Part shown: one piece after another, positions 1-9,051 of the stretch
How positions within the stretch are numbered: the stretch's first letter is position 1
How the letters are laid out: each line of letters starts with the position of its first letter
Assembly: GCA_027487315.1 (NCBI GenBank)
Contig: JAIYDW010000182.1
Span: 1-38,884, forward strand
DNA from: Verrucomicrobiaceae bacterium
GTDB taxonomy: Bacteria; Verrucomicrobiota; Verrucomicrobiia; Verrucomicrobiales; Verrucomicrobiaceae
DNA length: 38,884 nucleotides
Reading direction: 5' to 3'
Notes under the pieces: generated by a model
Databases searched by the model: none
What the model saw: only the letters and a program-made list of their open reading frames with translations
Told to the model about the DNA's origin: nothing
Made by a program: the position numbers and the translations under genes

Positions 1-744
1 AATCACGACCCCGCCCAAGCCAAAGTCCCCGGCATGATCCTCTTCCACGGCGGCAGCTGGACCGGCGGCTCCCTCAGCCAGTTCCGCACCGCCTGCGCCT
101 ACTTCGCCTCACGCGGCCTCGTCTGCGCCACCGCCGAATACCAAATGCTCAGCAAAGCCGACGGCGCCAAACTCCCACCCGGTGAAACCCGCAAACGCGT
201 CTGCGTCACCGACGCCAAAAGCGCCATCCGCTGGTTCAAACAGCACGCCCCCGAACTCGGCATCGACCCCCAACGCATCATCACCGGTGGCGGCTCCGCC
301 GGCGGTCACATCAGCGCCCTCGCTACCCTCAACCCCGGCCTCAACGACCCTGCCGACCCCAAAGACATCGACACCTCCGTCGTCGCCTACCTCTGGTTCA
401 ACCCCGCCTTCGCTACCGACGACGACCAGGACCCCGAAATCGACATCCTCCGCCACCTCAAAAAAGACACCGCACCCGCCATCGCCTTCTTCGGCGATCA
501 GGATACCTGGAAAAAAGGCTGGGACATCGCTTACGCCAAATGGCAAACCCTCGGCAACATCACCATCGACCTCCAAATCGCCCCCGGTCAAGCCCACAGC
601 TTCTTCAACAAAGACCCCTGGCAAACCGTCACCCTCCTCGCCGCCGACCAGTTCCTCGTGAAACAAGGCCTCCTCTCCGGCGAACCCACCAAAACCCCAC
701 CCCCATCCGGCGAAAAACTCGTCCCCGCTTCCCAGCAGCCCTGA
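1..744 (+). CDS. Alpha/beta hydrolase (acetyl esterase/lipase type), 5' end outside window
   Basis: The reading frame is open from the first base, so the N-terminus lies outside the window. The visible part has the oxyanion-hole motif HGGSW (bases 46-60) and the nucleophile elbow GGGSAGGH near 286-309, as in the COG0657 acetyl esterase/BD-FAE group. The catalytic acid is probably in FFGDQDTW (about 487-510) and the histidine in GQAHSFF (about 586-606). Such enzymes remove acetyl or feruloyl groups from plant or algal polysaccharides. It resembles the esterase at 12376-13395 in fold and motifs. The tail after about base 660 is Pro/Lys-rich and probably disordered. The codons are strongly C-ending. 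It converges on the DUF218 gene with a 22-base gap. The family is secure; the substrate is not known. Confidence 0.9.
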   Translation, partial: NHDPAQAKVPGMILFHGGSWTGGSLSQFRTACAYFASRGLVCATAEYQMLSKADGAKLPPGETRKRVCVTDAKSAIRWFKQHAPELGIDPQRIITGGGSAGGHISALATLNPGLNDPADPKDIDTSVVAYLWFNPAFATDDDQDPEIDILRHLKKDTAPAIAFFGDQDTWKKGWDIAYAKWQTLGNITIDLQIAPGQAHSFFNKDPWQTVTLLAADQFLVKQGLLSGEPTKTPPPSGEKLVPASQQP

Positions 745-766
745 TCTCCAAAGATCGACGCCCCCT

Positions 767-1411
767 TCACGGAATCACCACAGGCGCACCCAAAAACCTC
801 GGCTGCGTTCCCAGCAACGTCACATCCAGCACCGCCTGCACGCGCGCCAGATACTCACGCAAGTGGGTCATCAGCCCGCCGCGTCCCCGCAGGTCTCCCG
901 CATCATACCCCACCGCCTTGAGCCCGCGCTGGCGCGCCAAAAACACCGCCCGCTCGTTGTGAAATCGCTGCGACACCACCACAAACGCCTCCTGGCCAAA
1001 GATCTCCTTCGCCCGCACCACCGAATCCAGCGTCCGAAACCCCGCAAAATCCAGGTAAACAGAAGCCGCAGGAATCCCCGCTTTCACCAGCGCTTCTTTC
1101 ATCGCCGTGGCCTCATCATACTCCTTCGACCCATTGTCTCCGCTCACAATAAGCGCATCGACTTTCCCCTTTTGATGCAACCTCACCGCCGCCTCCATCC
1201 GCTTCGTGAAGAACAAGTTCGGCCTCCCCTGAATCGTAGGCGCGCATCCCAGCACCACCGCCGCCTTCATCTTCGGCACTTGGGCCAAATCTCCATAACA
1301 AAACGGCCCCGCCACCGCCTCGACCCAATAGTGACAACCCACAACAAGCGCACCGCCGACCCCAAATCCCAAAACCAAATTCTTCCAACGAAACAAATCC
1401 CGCAGACGCAT
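767..1411 (-). CDS. SanA/YdcF-like DUF218 membrane-anchored protein
   Basis: A 214-residue protein starting at the ATG at 1411, which puts a positively charged segment (MRLRDLFRWKN) directly before one hydrophobic membrane helix (LVLGFGVGGALVVG). An upstream in-frame start at 1471 would only add a non-hydrophobic leader. The soluble part has the DUF218 pattern: AAVVLGCAP near residue 50, ALIVSGDNG near 85, then DEATAMKEAL, and VVSQRFHNERAVFLAR near 145. E. coli SanA (239 residues) has the same layout and is linked to envelope barrier function and vancomycin tolerance at high temperature. The biochemical role of the family is poorly defined. It is transcribed away from the Asp-box protein gene, so 1412-1640 should hold two divergent promoters. 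I could not pick out convincing boxes there. Confidence 0.85.
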   Translation of the reverse strand: MRLRDLFRWKNLVLGFGVGGALVVGCHYWVEAVAGPFCYGDLAQVPKMKAAVVLGCAPTIQGRPNLFFTKRMEAAVRLHQKGKVDALIVSGDNGSKEYDEATAMKEALVKAGIPAASVYLDFAGFRTLDSVVRAKEIFGQEAFVVVSQRFHNERAVFLARQRGLKAVGYDAGDLRGRGGLMTHLREYLARVQAVLDVTLLGTQPRFLGAPVVIP

Positions 1412-1640
1412 GGGTCGAAGATGCAATGAAACTCGCCCTCTGTCTACCGCTCCCGCCCAACCTGAACCCAATCAAAGCCTCCCAAAGTAGCCGCATTCGT
1501 CGGAATGTGCCATCCTCCGCACCGTCACGCTCACCCGCGCCCATTCTCCCAAAAAAATCTCGGACCGTAACAAAATAGTCACCCCCACTCTAAAAACGTT
1601 GCTTGCAATCACTCAGGAAACAATAGAACCTCTCATCGAG

Positions 1641-4600
1641 ATGATTAAGAACACTTTAACAAAACGTTTCGACAGCCTCTCCTTGCCGGTCCTCCTTGCC
1701 GGTTGGTTTTACGTAACGGGTGCGTCGGCTCAGAATGTCGCCACGGACTTCACTCCATCAGGCATCTCGGGCGGTGGTCGGATTTTGAGTGTTACGCTGA
1801 ATCCTGAAGTTCCTGAAAAAGCTCTTGCGGTTTGTGACATGATGGGAGTTTACCGAACCGAAGATGAAGGCCTCTCATGGCGCTTGATTCCCACGGATCG
1901 CTTCGCCGCCAGCGCTCGGACGCGCATGCAGTATGCCGGGTCGGGCACCAATCAACGAATCTACGGCATCAAACGCCGTGTTTGGGGCAGCAACAAGACG
2001 CGCCCAGCGATGAGTGCGGACGGTGGCATGACGTGGTCGGAGTTGGCAGAACCGCCAAACCCATCCGAAGTAGATCAATACTACAGCATGGTCGTCGATC
2101 CTGCGAGCACCAGCGCTGCAACGCAGCGCCTAGTGGTGGATAACTACACAAAGCTTTGGTTCTCGGCGACGGGGGGTGCCTCATGGACACAGATTCATCA
2201 GCGCTCGGGCAGTAACCCTGAGAGCGTGCGGCTGGCAGGGGTGGCTTGGGATGGCCAGACGATTTATGTGGCCACCAACGTGGGGATGTTCAGGTCCACC
2301 AATGGCGGCGTGAACTGGAATGCCTATTCTGTCCCAGGACTTCCAGGTGGATCTCAAATTGTGGAGTTTTGTGGGGCTAAGGCTGGGGTAGCAGGGGCAA
2401 TGACGTTGTTTGCTACGGTGATCGACAGCCTTGGTAGCTTCTCAAATGGTTCTGGAAAGGTTGAAGGCTGGATGAACCAGTACGAAGTTGACGAGGTTGA
2501 CCGCTATTTGGGATTGTTTACGGTCGAGGTAACCGGAGGTTCGCCAGCTTGGGTATCGAGACTGAGTCCAATAGGGCTTCCGTTTGCGCGAATCGATGTT
2601 CCACCGTTCAATAGTGCGCGGCCCTGGGCAGCAACCAGCCGAAACGTGTCCGGCAACAATCTCGGGGGAATCTACAAAGGCGAGGTGAGTGGAACCGCCT
2701 GGGCTTGGACTCGAAGTTTAGAAGGCGGGACTGCGAGTGGAGACAACGTCGCTGTCAGCACGGGGTATCAAGGCGACGGTGCCATTTTAAGTTGGGACTG
2801 GTCGTACCCGACGTTAGGCCTGGATGTCTCTGACTCGAACCCAGATCGCGTCATTGTCTCAGGGGACTTGCCGTACTTAACGGAGAACGGCGGCTCAAGC
2901 TGGATGCAAATGTTCGTCAACCCCGCCACCGAAAACGCTGCTGGCTTATCGATTCCGCGACCGAAAGCGTACCATCACAGTGGCCTCGGGGTAACCACTG
3001 GGCATTGGCTCCATTGGGTAAGCCCCGATGTCATGTTGGGGGCGAACACGGATGTGGGCTTACAGCGAAGTCCAGATGGTGGGGTCACATGGACGACGGA
3101 TTACACTCCAACGAATCCCAATGGTTTGGACACGGGAAATTGGTATGCGATGGCAAAACAGCCCGGGACGAACAGGATTTATGCCGCTTTGGCCAGCATC
3201 AACGACTTTTATGAAGTTGATCGATTGTCGGATTTGGAAGCTGTAACTGGCAAGAGCGGAGATTTGCGTTATTCGGATGACGGTGGCATCTCCTGGACTC
3301 CAATAGTGGGCACCTCCTCTGGGCTTCCAGGTGGAAAATTTCCCGGACCAGTGGTTAATGTTTCCGTGGACACTGCCAACCCAGCGCACATTTACGTGTC
3401 GTGCGCGCATGCTGAAAATGTGCCGTTGGGGCTGCCATGGGGTGGAATCTACCGTTCAACAAATGGAGGGGCATCGTGGATTAAGCTGCCCAACCCTACG
3501 GGCACGCAAGGTCGGCCTTTGTCGATTCACGTGATCGGAGCCAACGAGTTGGTGACGACTTTTTGTGCACGGCAGGATGCCAACGGGGCTCACACGGCGA
3601 GTTCAGGCGTTTTTCATAGCACCGACGGCGGGACTACGTGGGTTTCACGCTCAGCTTCAGGGCTAGCGATGGCCTACTACACCCGAGATTTGGTCGTGGA
3701 TCCGGCAAATTCCCAGCGGTGGTTTGTGGCGGTTCAAAGCACGCGGACCAATACGGACAACGCAAATCCAACTTATGACTTGCATGGCGGCGTTTACCGC
3801 ACCGATGACAAAGGGGCAACTTGGACGAAGATCTTTACAGACCTCAACGTGCAAACGGTCAACGGCACCGCTCAACCTGTCAACGTGGGCGTGCAGTCCG
3901 TGACTTATGTGCCAGGCCAAACCCCGCTTCTATATGTCACCACCTTTAATGCTGGTCTGTGGGTAAGCAGCAACCCAAATGTTGGAACTCCAACGTTCTC
4001 CAGGGTCACTAATTTTCCGTTTGCACGAACTCGCCGCGTGTTTGTCGATCCCTATCGAACCGACGGCACCATTTGGGTAACCACCCAAGGCGGCGGTCTG
4101 TGGCGCGGCACGGTGCGGCCCACCATGACCAGCTCCCTCCTGCGGAATGGGGTAACCATGGATTTCCGAGTCGATGTCAATGAACCTGTTGTCGCCGCTC
4201 CAACTCTGATGGGAATCCCCGAACTGCCAACCCCCAGTTTGGGAGGAGCCTGGACGAACCTTGGACTGGCCCCGACCGTCAGCACCCCAAGTGCAGGAAT
4301 CACCCGGTATACCTGGACAGGTGTTCAGAGCCACACACTCTTTGCTGGCCTGAATGGAGGTTTTGTACGGGCGATACGGACACGGGCGGATGGAACCAAC
4401 GAAACAGGTGAAACTGGCGGCTGGGTGCTGGAAAGCTTGGTGACCTCACAGACAGAGTCATGGGGCGTTCCATGGTTGAAGCCGTTGCTGCATCGTGCCC
4501 GAGCCGTCACGCTTGGGAACACCCTCAAACTGGACGTCCCCTACCCGAGCGTGTATGCTTCTGGACGCCAGTATTATGTCGAAATTGAGGAGGGCACTGC

Positions 4601-5366
4601 GGCGGGGCATCGAGTGGAAGTGGATGAGGCTCTCAGTGGCGCAAGCGGGGCGTGGGTCATTGATGTCGCTCACACACGCAACACCACTTCATCTCTGCCA
4701 ATGTTAAATGGCGAGCGAGTCGCTTTGAGAGAACACTGGACCCTGGGGGAGGCGTTTCCGACAGCACAATTCCAAGGAACCAACAGTCCTGCCACTGCGG
4801 ATACCATTCGCTGGTGGGACGGCGTCAACTTTTTGGGCTATTGGCGGTTTAAGGCGGGTAGCATTGAACGGTGGGTGACCGTGGGAGATAGCAGTTTCGC
4901 AGATCAAAGCACACGGATCGTTCCCCCAGGAGAAGGCTTTTTACTGGAACTTCGACCAGCTGGAGCATCGCGCACTCTTCCTGGGTTCGGCATGGTTCGG
5001 CAGGGTGTGTTTCGCCACCCAATGACTCTAGGTAAACAGTTTTATTCGTTGGGTTATCCCGTGGGCCTTTCATTCGCTAGCAACCATCTCATGCTTGCTG
5101 ACGGCTTTACAGCCACAAACAACTTCGCGACGGCTGATGGGGTGCAAATCTGGCAGGGTGATGGAACACCCTGGGTCACGGGCTATAAGGGCTACTGGTA
5201 TTTTGGCGTGCCGCCGTTCACTGTTCACTACTGGAGCGTTAACGGCGATAACTCGATCCCGAATGTAACCAATAATACCGTCTTCCCCAAACAGCGGGGT
5301 TTCTTCATCGAGGCTCGCACGGTGGCGAAGCCTTTCCGCCGGGTCCTACCGCCTTGGATCCCCTGA
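1641..5366 (+). CDS. Secreted Asp-box (BNR/GH74/sortilin-like) beta-propeller protein with C-terminal module
   Basis: The start at 1641 (MIKNTLTKRF) gives a signal peptide ending about ASAQ; a start 42 bases upstream only adds a polar leader. The 1241-residue product has ten Asp-box motifs of the form S-x-D/N-x-G-x-x-W, at bases about 1851, 2014, 2160, 2289, 2881, 3069, 3276, 3450, 3618 and 3798. This indicates one or two seven-bladed propellers over residues about 30-800. The N-terminal GGGRILSVTLNPEVP and NTDVGLQRSPDGGVTW resemble GH74 xyloglucanases and sortilin/VPS10 proteins, but I cannot assign catalytic acids. The last ~285 residues (from about 4506; YYVEIEEG, GYWRFKAG, GYWYFGVP) are a separate module that resembles the multi-copy TIGR02597 family of Verrucomicrobium. 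It probably acts at the cell surface or outside the cell. Codon third positions are more mixed than in the flanking genes. It lies 53 bases before the PEP-CTERM gene, so co-transcription is likely. Confidence 0.88.
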   Translation: MIKNTLTKRFDSLSLPVLLAGWFYVTGASAQNVATDFTPSGISGGGRILSVTLNPEVPEKALAVCDMMGVYRTEDEGLSWRLIPTDRFAASARTRMQYAGSGTNQRIYGIKRRVWGSNKTRPAMSADGGMTWSELAEPPNPSEVDQYYSMVVDPASTSAATQRLVVDNYTKLWFSATGGASWTQIHQRSGSNPESVRLAGVAWDGQTIYVATNVGMFRSTNGGVNWNAYSVPGLPGGSQIVEFCGAKAGVAGAMTLFATVIDSLGSFSNGSGKVEGWMNQYEVDEVDRYLGLFTVEVTGGSPAWVSRLSPIGLPFARIDVPPFNSARPWAATSRNVSGNNLGGIYKGEVSGTAWAWTRSLEGGTASGDNVAVSTGYQGDGAILSWDWSYPTLGLDVSDSNPDRVIVSGDLPYLTENGGSSWMQMFVNPATENAAGLSIPRPKAYHHSGLGVTTGHWLHWVSPDVMLGANTDVGLQRSPDGGVTWTTDYTPTNPNGLDTGNWYAMAKQPGTNRIYAALASINDFYEVDRLSDLEAVTGKSGDLRYSDDGGISWTPIVGTSSGLPGGKFPGPVVNVSVDTANPAHIYVSCAHAENVPLGLPWGGIYRSTNGGASWIKLPNPTGTQGRPLSIHVIGANELVTTFCARQDANGAHTASSGVFHSTDGGTTWVSRSASGLAMAYYTRDLVVDPANSQRWFVAVQSTRTNTDNANPTYDLHGGVYRTDDKGATWTKIFTDLNVQTVNGTAQPVNVGVQSVTYVPGQTPLLYVTTFNAGLWVSSNPNVGTPTFSRVTNFPFARTRRVFVDPYRTDGTIWVTTQGGGLWRGTVRPTMTSSLLRNGVTMDFRVDVNEPVVAAPTLMGIPELPTPSLGGAWTNLGLAPTVSTPSAGITRYTWTGVQSHTLFAGLNGGFVRAIRTRADGTNETGETGGWVLESLVTSQTESWGVPWLKPLLHRARAVTLGNTLKLDVPYPSVYASGRQYYVEIEEGTAAGHRVEVDEALSGASGAWVIDVAHTRNTTSSLPMLNGERVALREHWTLGEAFPTAQFQGTNSPATADTIRWWDGVNFLGYWRFKAGSIERWVTVGDSSFADQSTRIVPPGEGFLLELRPAGASRTLPGFGMVRQGVFRHPMTLGKQFYSLGYPVGLSFASNHLMLADGFTATNNFATADGVQIWQGDGTPWVTGYKGYWYFGVPPFTVHYWSVNGDNSIPNVTNNTVFPKQRGFFIEARTVAKPFRRVLPPWIP

Positions 5367-5419
5367 CCTACAACCCCCACTACTTAAGAACTCTCTTGAT
5401 AACCCCCTTCTTTTGATCT

Positions 5420-6124
5420 ATGAAACTCTCCTCTTTCACTTCGCTTGTTACCCTTGTTATTTCGTTCTGGATTACCTTTTGCATTGGACTCCTGGCGCCA
5501 ACCCCTGCTTCGGCGCAAGCACCGGTAGATTATTTTGCTGGGTTTGGATCGTTTGAGACCGGCGCGACGAGTCCCCCGCTTAGCTTTGCGGGGTCGTTTA
5601 GTTCATCCACGCAGATTGATGGTTGGAGAATGTCGGCCCAAGGCTCACTCCCGGCATGGCTGGAAAATGGCCAAGCGCAGGATGGTGACCGGCATGTCTT
5701 ACTTCGGTCGCGTGGGGGTTCAGGTCCAGGGAACAGCTCAGCAACATTCGACTTTACGATCAGTCCGACGCCGTTCACGGTGGGTGAGTTGTATGAGTTA
5801 GTGTTTTGGGCCGCAGGCGGCGTGGCGACTTCGGGGGTGAATCGGATTCAAACAACTCTAAGCTTTTCACCAATCGAGTTGCCAAGTTACACGCAACAAG
5901 AGTTTGAGGCCTTAGTTGCGTTGGAATGGCAGGAGATTGTGATTCCGTGGGTGTCACAGGGAGTGGGTGGCACGTTTAGTGTCTCCATTGATTCCATACC
6001 CGCAGGCGGCACGAGCACGGTGTATTTGGACAATTTTTCAGCGCGCCTTGTTCCAGAGCCAAGTGGCGTCCTGCTCCTGGGCGTCGCGGCGGGGGTGGGC
6101 GTGATGAGGAGGCGGCGCGGCTGA
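5420..6124 (+). CDS. PEP-CTERM sorted extracellular protein
   Basis: A 234-residue protein with an N-terminal signal peptide (hydrophobic core about residues 10-28, cleavage after PASAQA) and a complete C-terminal PEP-CTERM signal: VPEPSGVLLL, a short membrane helix, then VMRRRRG. Such tails are recognised by exosortase (EpsH/XrtA type), which anchors or releases proteins in exopolysaccharide-producing bacteria; no exosortase lies in this window. The body (residues about 35-210) is a beta-rich, Gly/Ser-rich domain ending in TSTVYLDNFSARLVPEP, as in jelly-roll PEP-CTERM proteins with a carbohydrate-binding look. It follows the Asp-box gene closely and shares its codon usage, so the two may be one extracellular unit. 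The specific ligand is unknown. Confidence 0.9.
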   Translation: MKLSSFTSLVTLVISFWITFCIGLLAPTPASAQAPVDYFAGFGSFETGATSPPLSFAGSFSSSTQIDGWRMSAQGSLPAWLENGQAQDGDRHVLLRSRGGSGPGNSSATFDFTISPTPFTVGELYELVFWAAGGVATSGVNRIQTTLSFSPIELPSYTQQEFEALVALEWQEIVIPWVSQGVGGTFSVSIDSIPAGGTSTVYLDNFSARLVPEPSGVLLLGVAAGVGVMRRRRG

Positions 6125-6612
6125 GACGAGCTTTTTAACTCTCTAACATAGGCGTGTTTCGGGGCGTAAGTGTCACTCCAACAAAAGAATGGTAATTTGC
6201 CTAAACTTGAAACCCTGAATACCATGATGTCCACTATTTTCAATACCTAAGACGCACACTCTCCACTCCCCACTACCCCACCATCCGAAACCCCGGCGGC
6301 ACCCGCCGCCATTTGGGACTCCCCTCATCCAGGCAATCGCCCAGCCAGCGAGTCATCCCTTGCAAACCCTCATACTTCTCGCGCAAACGCGAAAGCAGCG
6401 TCCAATTCAGCGTCCCCTTCACATGCGGCGGCGTCAACCTCCGCACCCACATACGTCCCTGCACCGCATCAAATCGCGCCTCATCCATCTGCCGAGTCTC
6501 ATCCGGCGATGGCAAACCATCCAACCCCGACTGATCCATCCACAAACGCTCCCCTCTCCAGCCAAATCCGACACAACCTTTGCCGATGGATGCCAACACC
6601 ATCCAACGTTAA
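6125..6612. other. 488-base stretch without a confidently assigned gene
   Basis: The first part (6125-6272) is relatively A/T-rich and non-coding in appearance; I see no GC-rich hairpin with a T-run that would count as a terminator. The rest holds the possible minus-strand gene at 6273-6602, listed separately, and must also contain the promoter for the DUF1549/DUF1553 gene at 6613. Confidence 0.5.
6273..6539 (-). CDS. Possible small protein of unknown function
   Basis: An 88-residue frame starting at the ATG at 6539. The bases before that ATG read AGAGGGGAG with nine bases of spacing, one of the better ribosome-binding sites in this window. A longer version would start at 6602, only ten bases from the divergent gene at 6613. 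The codon choice (GAT/GAG, CTG, TTG, CGG, few rare codons) looks like a coding strand rather than an antisense shadow, and there is no gene opposite it. The product is Trp- and Arg-rich (RLTPPHVKGTLNW, MTRWLGDCLDEG) with no signal peptide or membrane segment. I recognise no family. It could also be a relic of a larger gene. No function is proposed. Confidence 0.4.
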   Translation of the reverse strand: MDQSGLDGLPSPDETRQMDEARFDAVQGRMWVRRLTPPHVKGTLNWTLLSRLREKYEGLQGMTRWLGDCLDEGSPKWRRVPPGFRMVG

Positions 6613-9033
6613 ATGGACGTGAAGTTCCCCCTCAGCCTCGTCTTCCTCCTCATCACCTCCGCGTCCCTCCACGCAGGCGTTGACTTCAATCACCAAATCG
6701 TCCCCCTCATCCGCAAACACTGCGGCGAATGCCACACCGGCGACAAACTCAAAGGCGGCTTCTCCATGAACGACCGCGCCGCCCTCCTCCACGGCAGCGA
6801 AAACGGTCCCGTCGTCGAACCCGGCAAAACCGAAAAAAGCCTCCTGCTCGATGTCGTCACCACCACCGACGAAGACCTCCGCATGCCCCCAAAAGGCGCC
6901 GGCCTCTCCCCCGCCGAAGCCGACCTCCTCAAACAGTGGATCGCCGAAGGCCTCCCCTGGGAGTCCGGCTTCGCCTTCAAAGCCCCCGCCTACGAACCCC
7001 CTCTCAAGCCCCGCACCGTCACCCTGCCACCCGTCGTCGATGGCCGCGAAAATCCCGTCGACCGCCTCATCGACGCCTACTTCACCCAGCACAAACTCCC
7101 CCGCCCGCCACGCATCGACGACAGCACCTTCCTCCGCCGCGCCCACCTCGATCTAATCGGCCTCCTCCCCACCCCCGAAGAAGTCGCCGCCTTTACCGCC
7201 GACACCACCCCAGACAAACGCCAGCGCCTTGTCCGCAACCTCCTCGCCCGTGACGTCGACTACGCCGAACACTGGCTCACCTTCTGGAACGACCTCCTCC
7301 GCAACGACTACGGCGGCACCGGCTTCATCACCGGCGGTCGCAAACAAATCAGCAAATGGCTCTACGAATCCCTCGTCAATAACAAGCCCTTTGACCAGTT
7401 CACCCGCGAACTCATCGCCCCGCCCAGCGCCGAAAGCCGCGGCTTCATCGACGGCATCAAATGGCGCGGCACCGTCAGCGCAGGCCAAACCGTCGAAATC
7501 CAGTTCGCCCAAAGCCTCGGCCAGTCCTTCCTCGGCATCAACCTGAAGTGCGCCTCCTGTCACGACAGCTTCATCGACCGCTGGAAACTCGATGAAGCCT
7601 ACGGCCTCGCCGCCATCTACGCCGAATCACCCCTCGAAATCCATCGCTGTGACAAGCCCGTTGGCCGCACCGCCACCGCCTCCTGGCTCTTCCCCGAACT
7701 CGGCCAGGTCGACCCCAAAGCCCCCCGCACCGAACGCTTGACCCAACTCGCCGCCCTCATGACGCACCCCGAAAATGGCCGCGTCACCCGCACCATCGCC
7801 AACCGCCTCTGGCACCGCCTCATGGGCCACGGCATCGTCCATCCCCTCGACTCCATGCAGAGCGAACCCTGGAACAGCGACCTCCTCGACTTCCTCGCCA
7901 GCGACCTCCAAAAAAACGGCTACAACCTCAAACACACCCTCGAACGCATCGCCACCTCAGACCTCTACCAAGCCCGCGCCGAAATCGTCGCCGAAAACAC
8001 CGGTGACTTCCTCTTCAAAGCCCCCCGCGCCCGCCGCCTCACCGCCGAGCAATTCATCGACGCCGTCTGGCAGCTCACCGACACAGCACCCACCAAAATG
8101 GACGCCCCCGTCTTCCGTGGCAAACTCGATCCCAACACCGCCGACATCCCTCTCACCGGCCAATGGATCTGGGGCAGTTCCGCCGCCGAGGGCAAAGTCC
8201 CACCAGCCGGCGAAACCCTCCTCCTCCGCGCCACCTGGACCCTCGACGACGCCCCCGCCGCCGGTGCCGCCATCCTCACCTGCGACAACGAGTTCACCCT
8301 CTACATCAACGGTCGCAAAGTCATCGAGGGCGACAACTGGAACGTAGTCAGCGCCGTACCCCTCCACGACAAACTGCAAAAGGGCGCCAACCAAATCGTC
8401 GCAGTCGCCAAAAACGCCGGCAACGGCCCCAACGCCGCCGGCTTTTACTTTCAAGCCCAGGCCAAACTCGCCAACAACACTGTCGCCACCTTCAGTAGCG
8501 ACGCCACCTGGCAGTTCAGCCCCTCCGCTCCCGCCGGAAAGGAAGGCCGCCTCGGCACCCTGCCCAAAAACTTCAAGCCCGTCACCCTCGTCAAGGCCCC
8601 ACCCGTCTGGACCAAATCCCTCAACAAGCAAGGCCCCGCCCTCCTCGCCCAGGGCGCCACCGCCGGCTCCCGCATGGTCCGCGCCGCCCTCCTCAAAGGC
8701 GACTTCCTCATGCGCTCCCTAGGCCGCCCCAACCGCGACCAAATCGTCTCCATGCGCCCCAACGAAGTCACCACCCTCGAAGCCCTCGACCTCTCCAACG
8801 GCCAAACCCTCACCACCGCCCTCGATCAAGGCGCCACAAACCTCCTCAAACGCCCCTGGTCCTCCTCCACCGACCTCATCCACTCCCTCTACCTCGCCAC
8901 CCTCTCCCGCCCCCCCAACACCACCGAACTCAACGCCGCCCTCGAACTCCTCACCCAAACCCCCACCGCCCCCCCCACCGCCGACCTCCTCTGGGCCCTC
9001 CTCATGCAACCCGAATTCCAGTTCGTCCGCTAA
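6613..9033 (+). CDS. PSCyt1/DUF1549/DUF1553 cytochrome-like secreted protein
   Basis: An 806-residue protein with a signal peptide (cleavage near ASLHAG). Domains in order: PSCyt1 (planctomycete cytochrome c type, residues about 22-115) with haem-binding motif CGECH at 37-41; DUF1549 (about 145-350) with a second CxxCH, CASCH, at 313-317; and DUF1553 (from about 365). DUF1553 is interrupted by a ~125-residue beta-sandwich-like segment (about 513-640; GQWIWGSS, FTLYINGRKV, NQIVAVAKNAG) that resembles the jelly-roll carbohydrate-binding region of rhamnosidases and sialidase-linked modules. After it DUF1553 resumes and ends with the typical ALLMQPEFQF. These proteins are multi-copy in the Planctomycetes-Verrucomicrobia group and almost always precede a DUF1501 gene, as here (18-base gap). 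Their reaction is unknown. Nearly every third codon position is C. Confidence 0.93.
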   Translation: MDVKFPLSLVFLLITSASLHAGVDFNHQIVPLIRKHCGECHTGDKLKGGFSMNDRAALLHGSENGPVVEPGKTEKSLLLDVVTTTDEDLRMPPKGAGLSPAEADLLKQWIAEGLPWESGFAFKAPAYEPPLKPRTVTLPPVVDGRENPVDRLIDAYFTQHKLPRPPRIDDSTFLRRAHLDLIGLLPTPEEVAAFTADTTPDKRQRLVRNLLARDVDYAEHWLTFWNDLLRNDYGGTGFITGGRKQISKWLYESLVNNKPFDQFTRELIAPPSAESRGFIDGIKWRGTVSAGQTVEIQFAQSLGQSFLGINLKCASCHDSFIDRWKLDEAYGLAAIYAESPLEIHRCDKPVGRTATASWLFPELGQVDPKAPRTERLTQLAALMTHPENGRVTRTIANRLWHRLMGHGIVHPLDSMQSEPWNSDLLDFLASDLQKNGYNLKHTLERIATSDLYQARAEIVAENTGDFLFKAPRARRLTAEQFIDAVWQLTDTAPTKMDAPVFRGKLDPNTADIPLTGQWIWGSSAAEGKVPPAGETLLLRATWTLDDAPAAGAAILTCDNEFTLYINGRKVIEGDNWNVVSAVPLHDKLQKGANQIVAVAKNAGNGPNAAGFYFQAQAKLANNTVATFSSDATWQFSPSAPAGKEGRLGTLPKNFKPVTLVKAPPVWTKSLNKQGPALLAQGATAGSRMVRAALLKGDFLMRSLGRPNRDQIVSMRPNEVTTLEALDLSNGQTLTTALDQGATNLLKRPWSSSTDLIHSLYLATLSRPPNTTELNAALELLTQTPTAPPTADLLWALLMQPEFQFVR

Positions 9034-9051
9034 CCCTCGTAGCCCCCCGCC

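Noticed and set aside
742-766. Possible terminator between the esterase and DUF218 genes
   Set aside because: Only a 4-base GATC inverted repeat is present, too weak and without a T-run.
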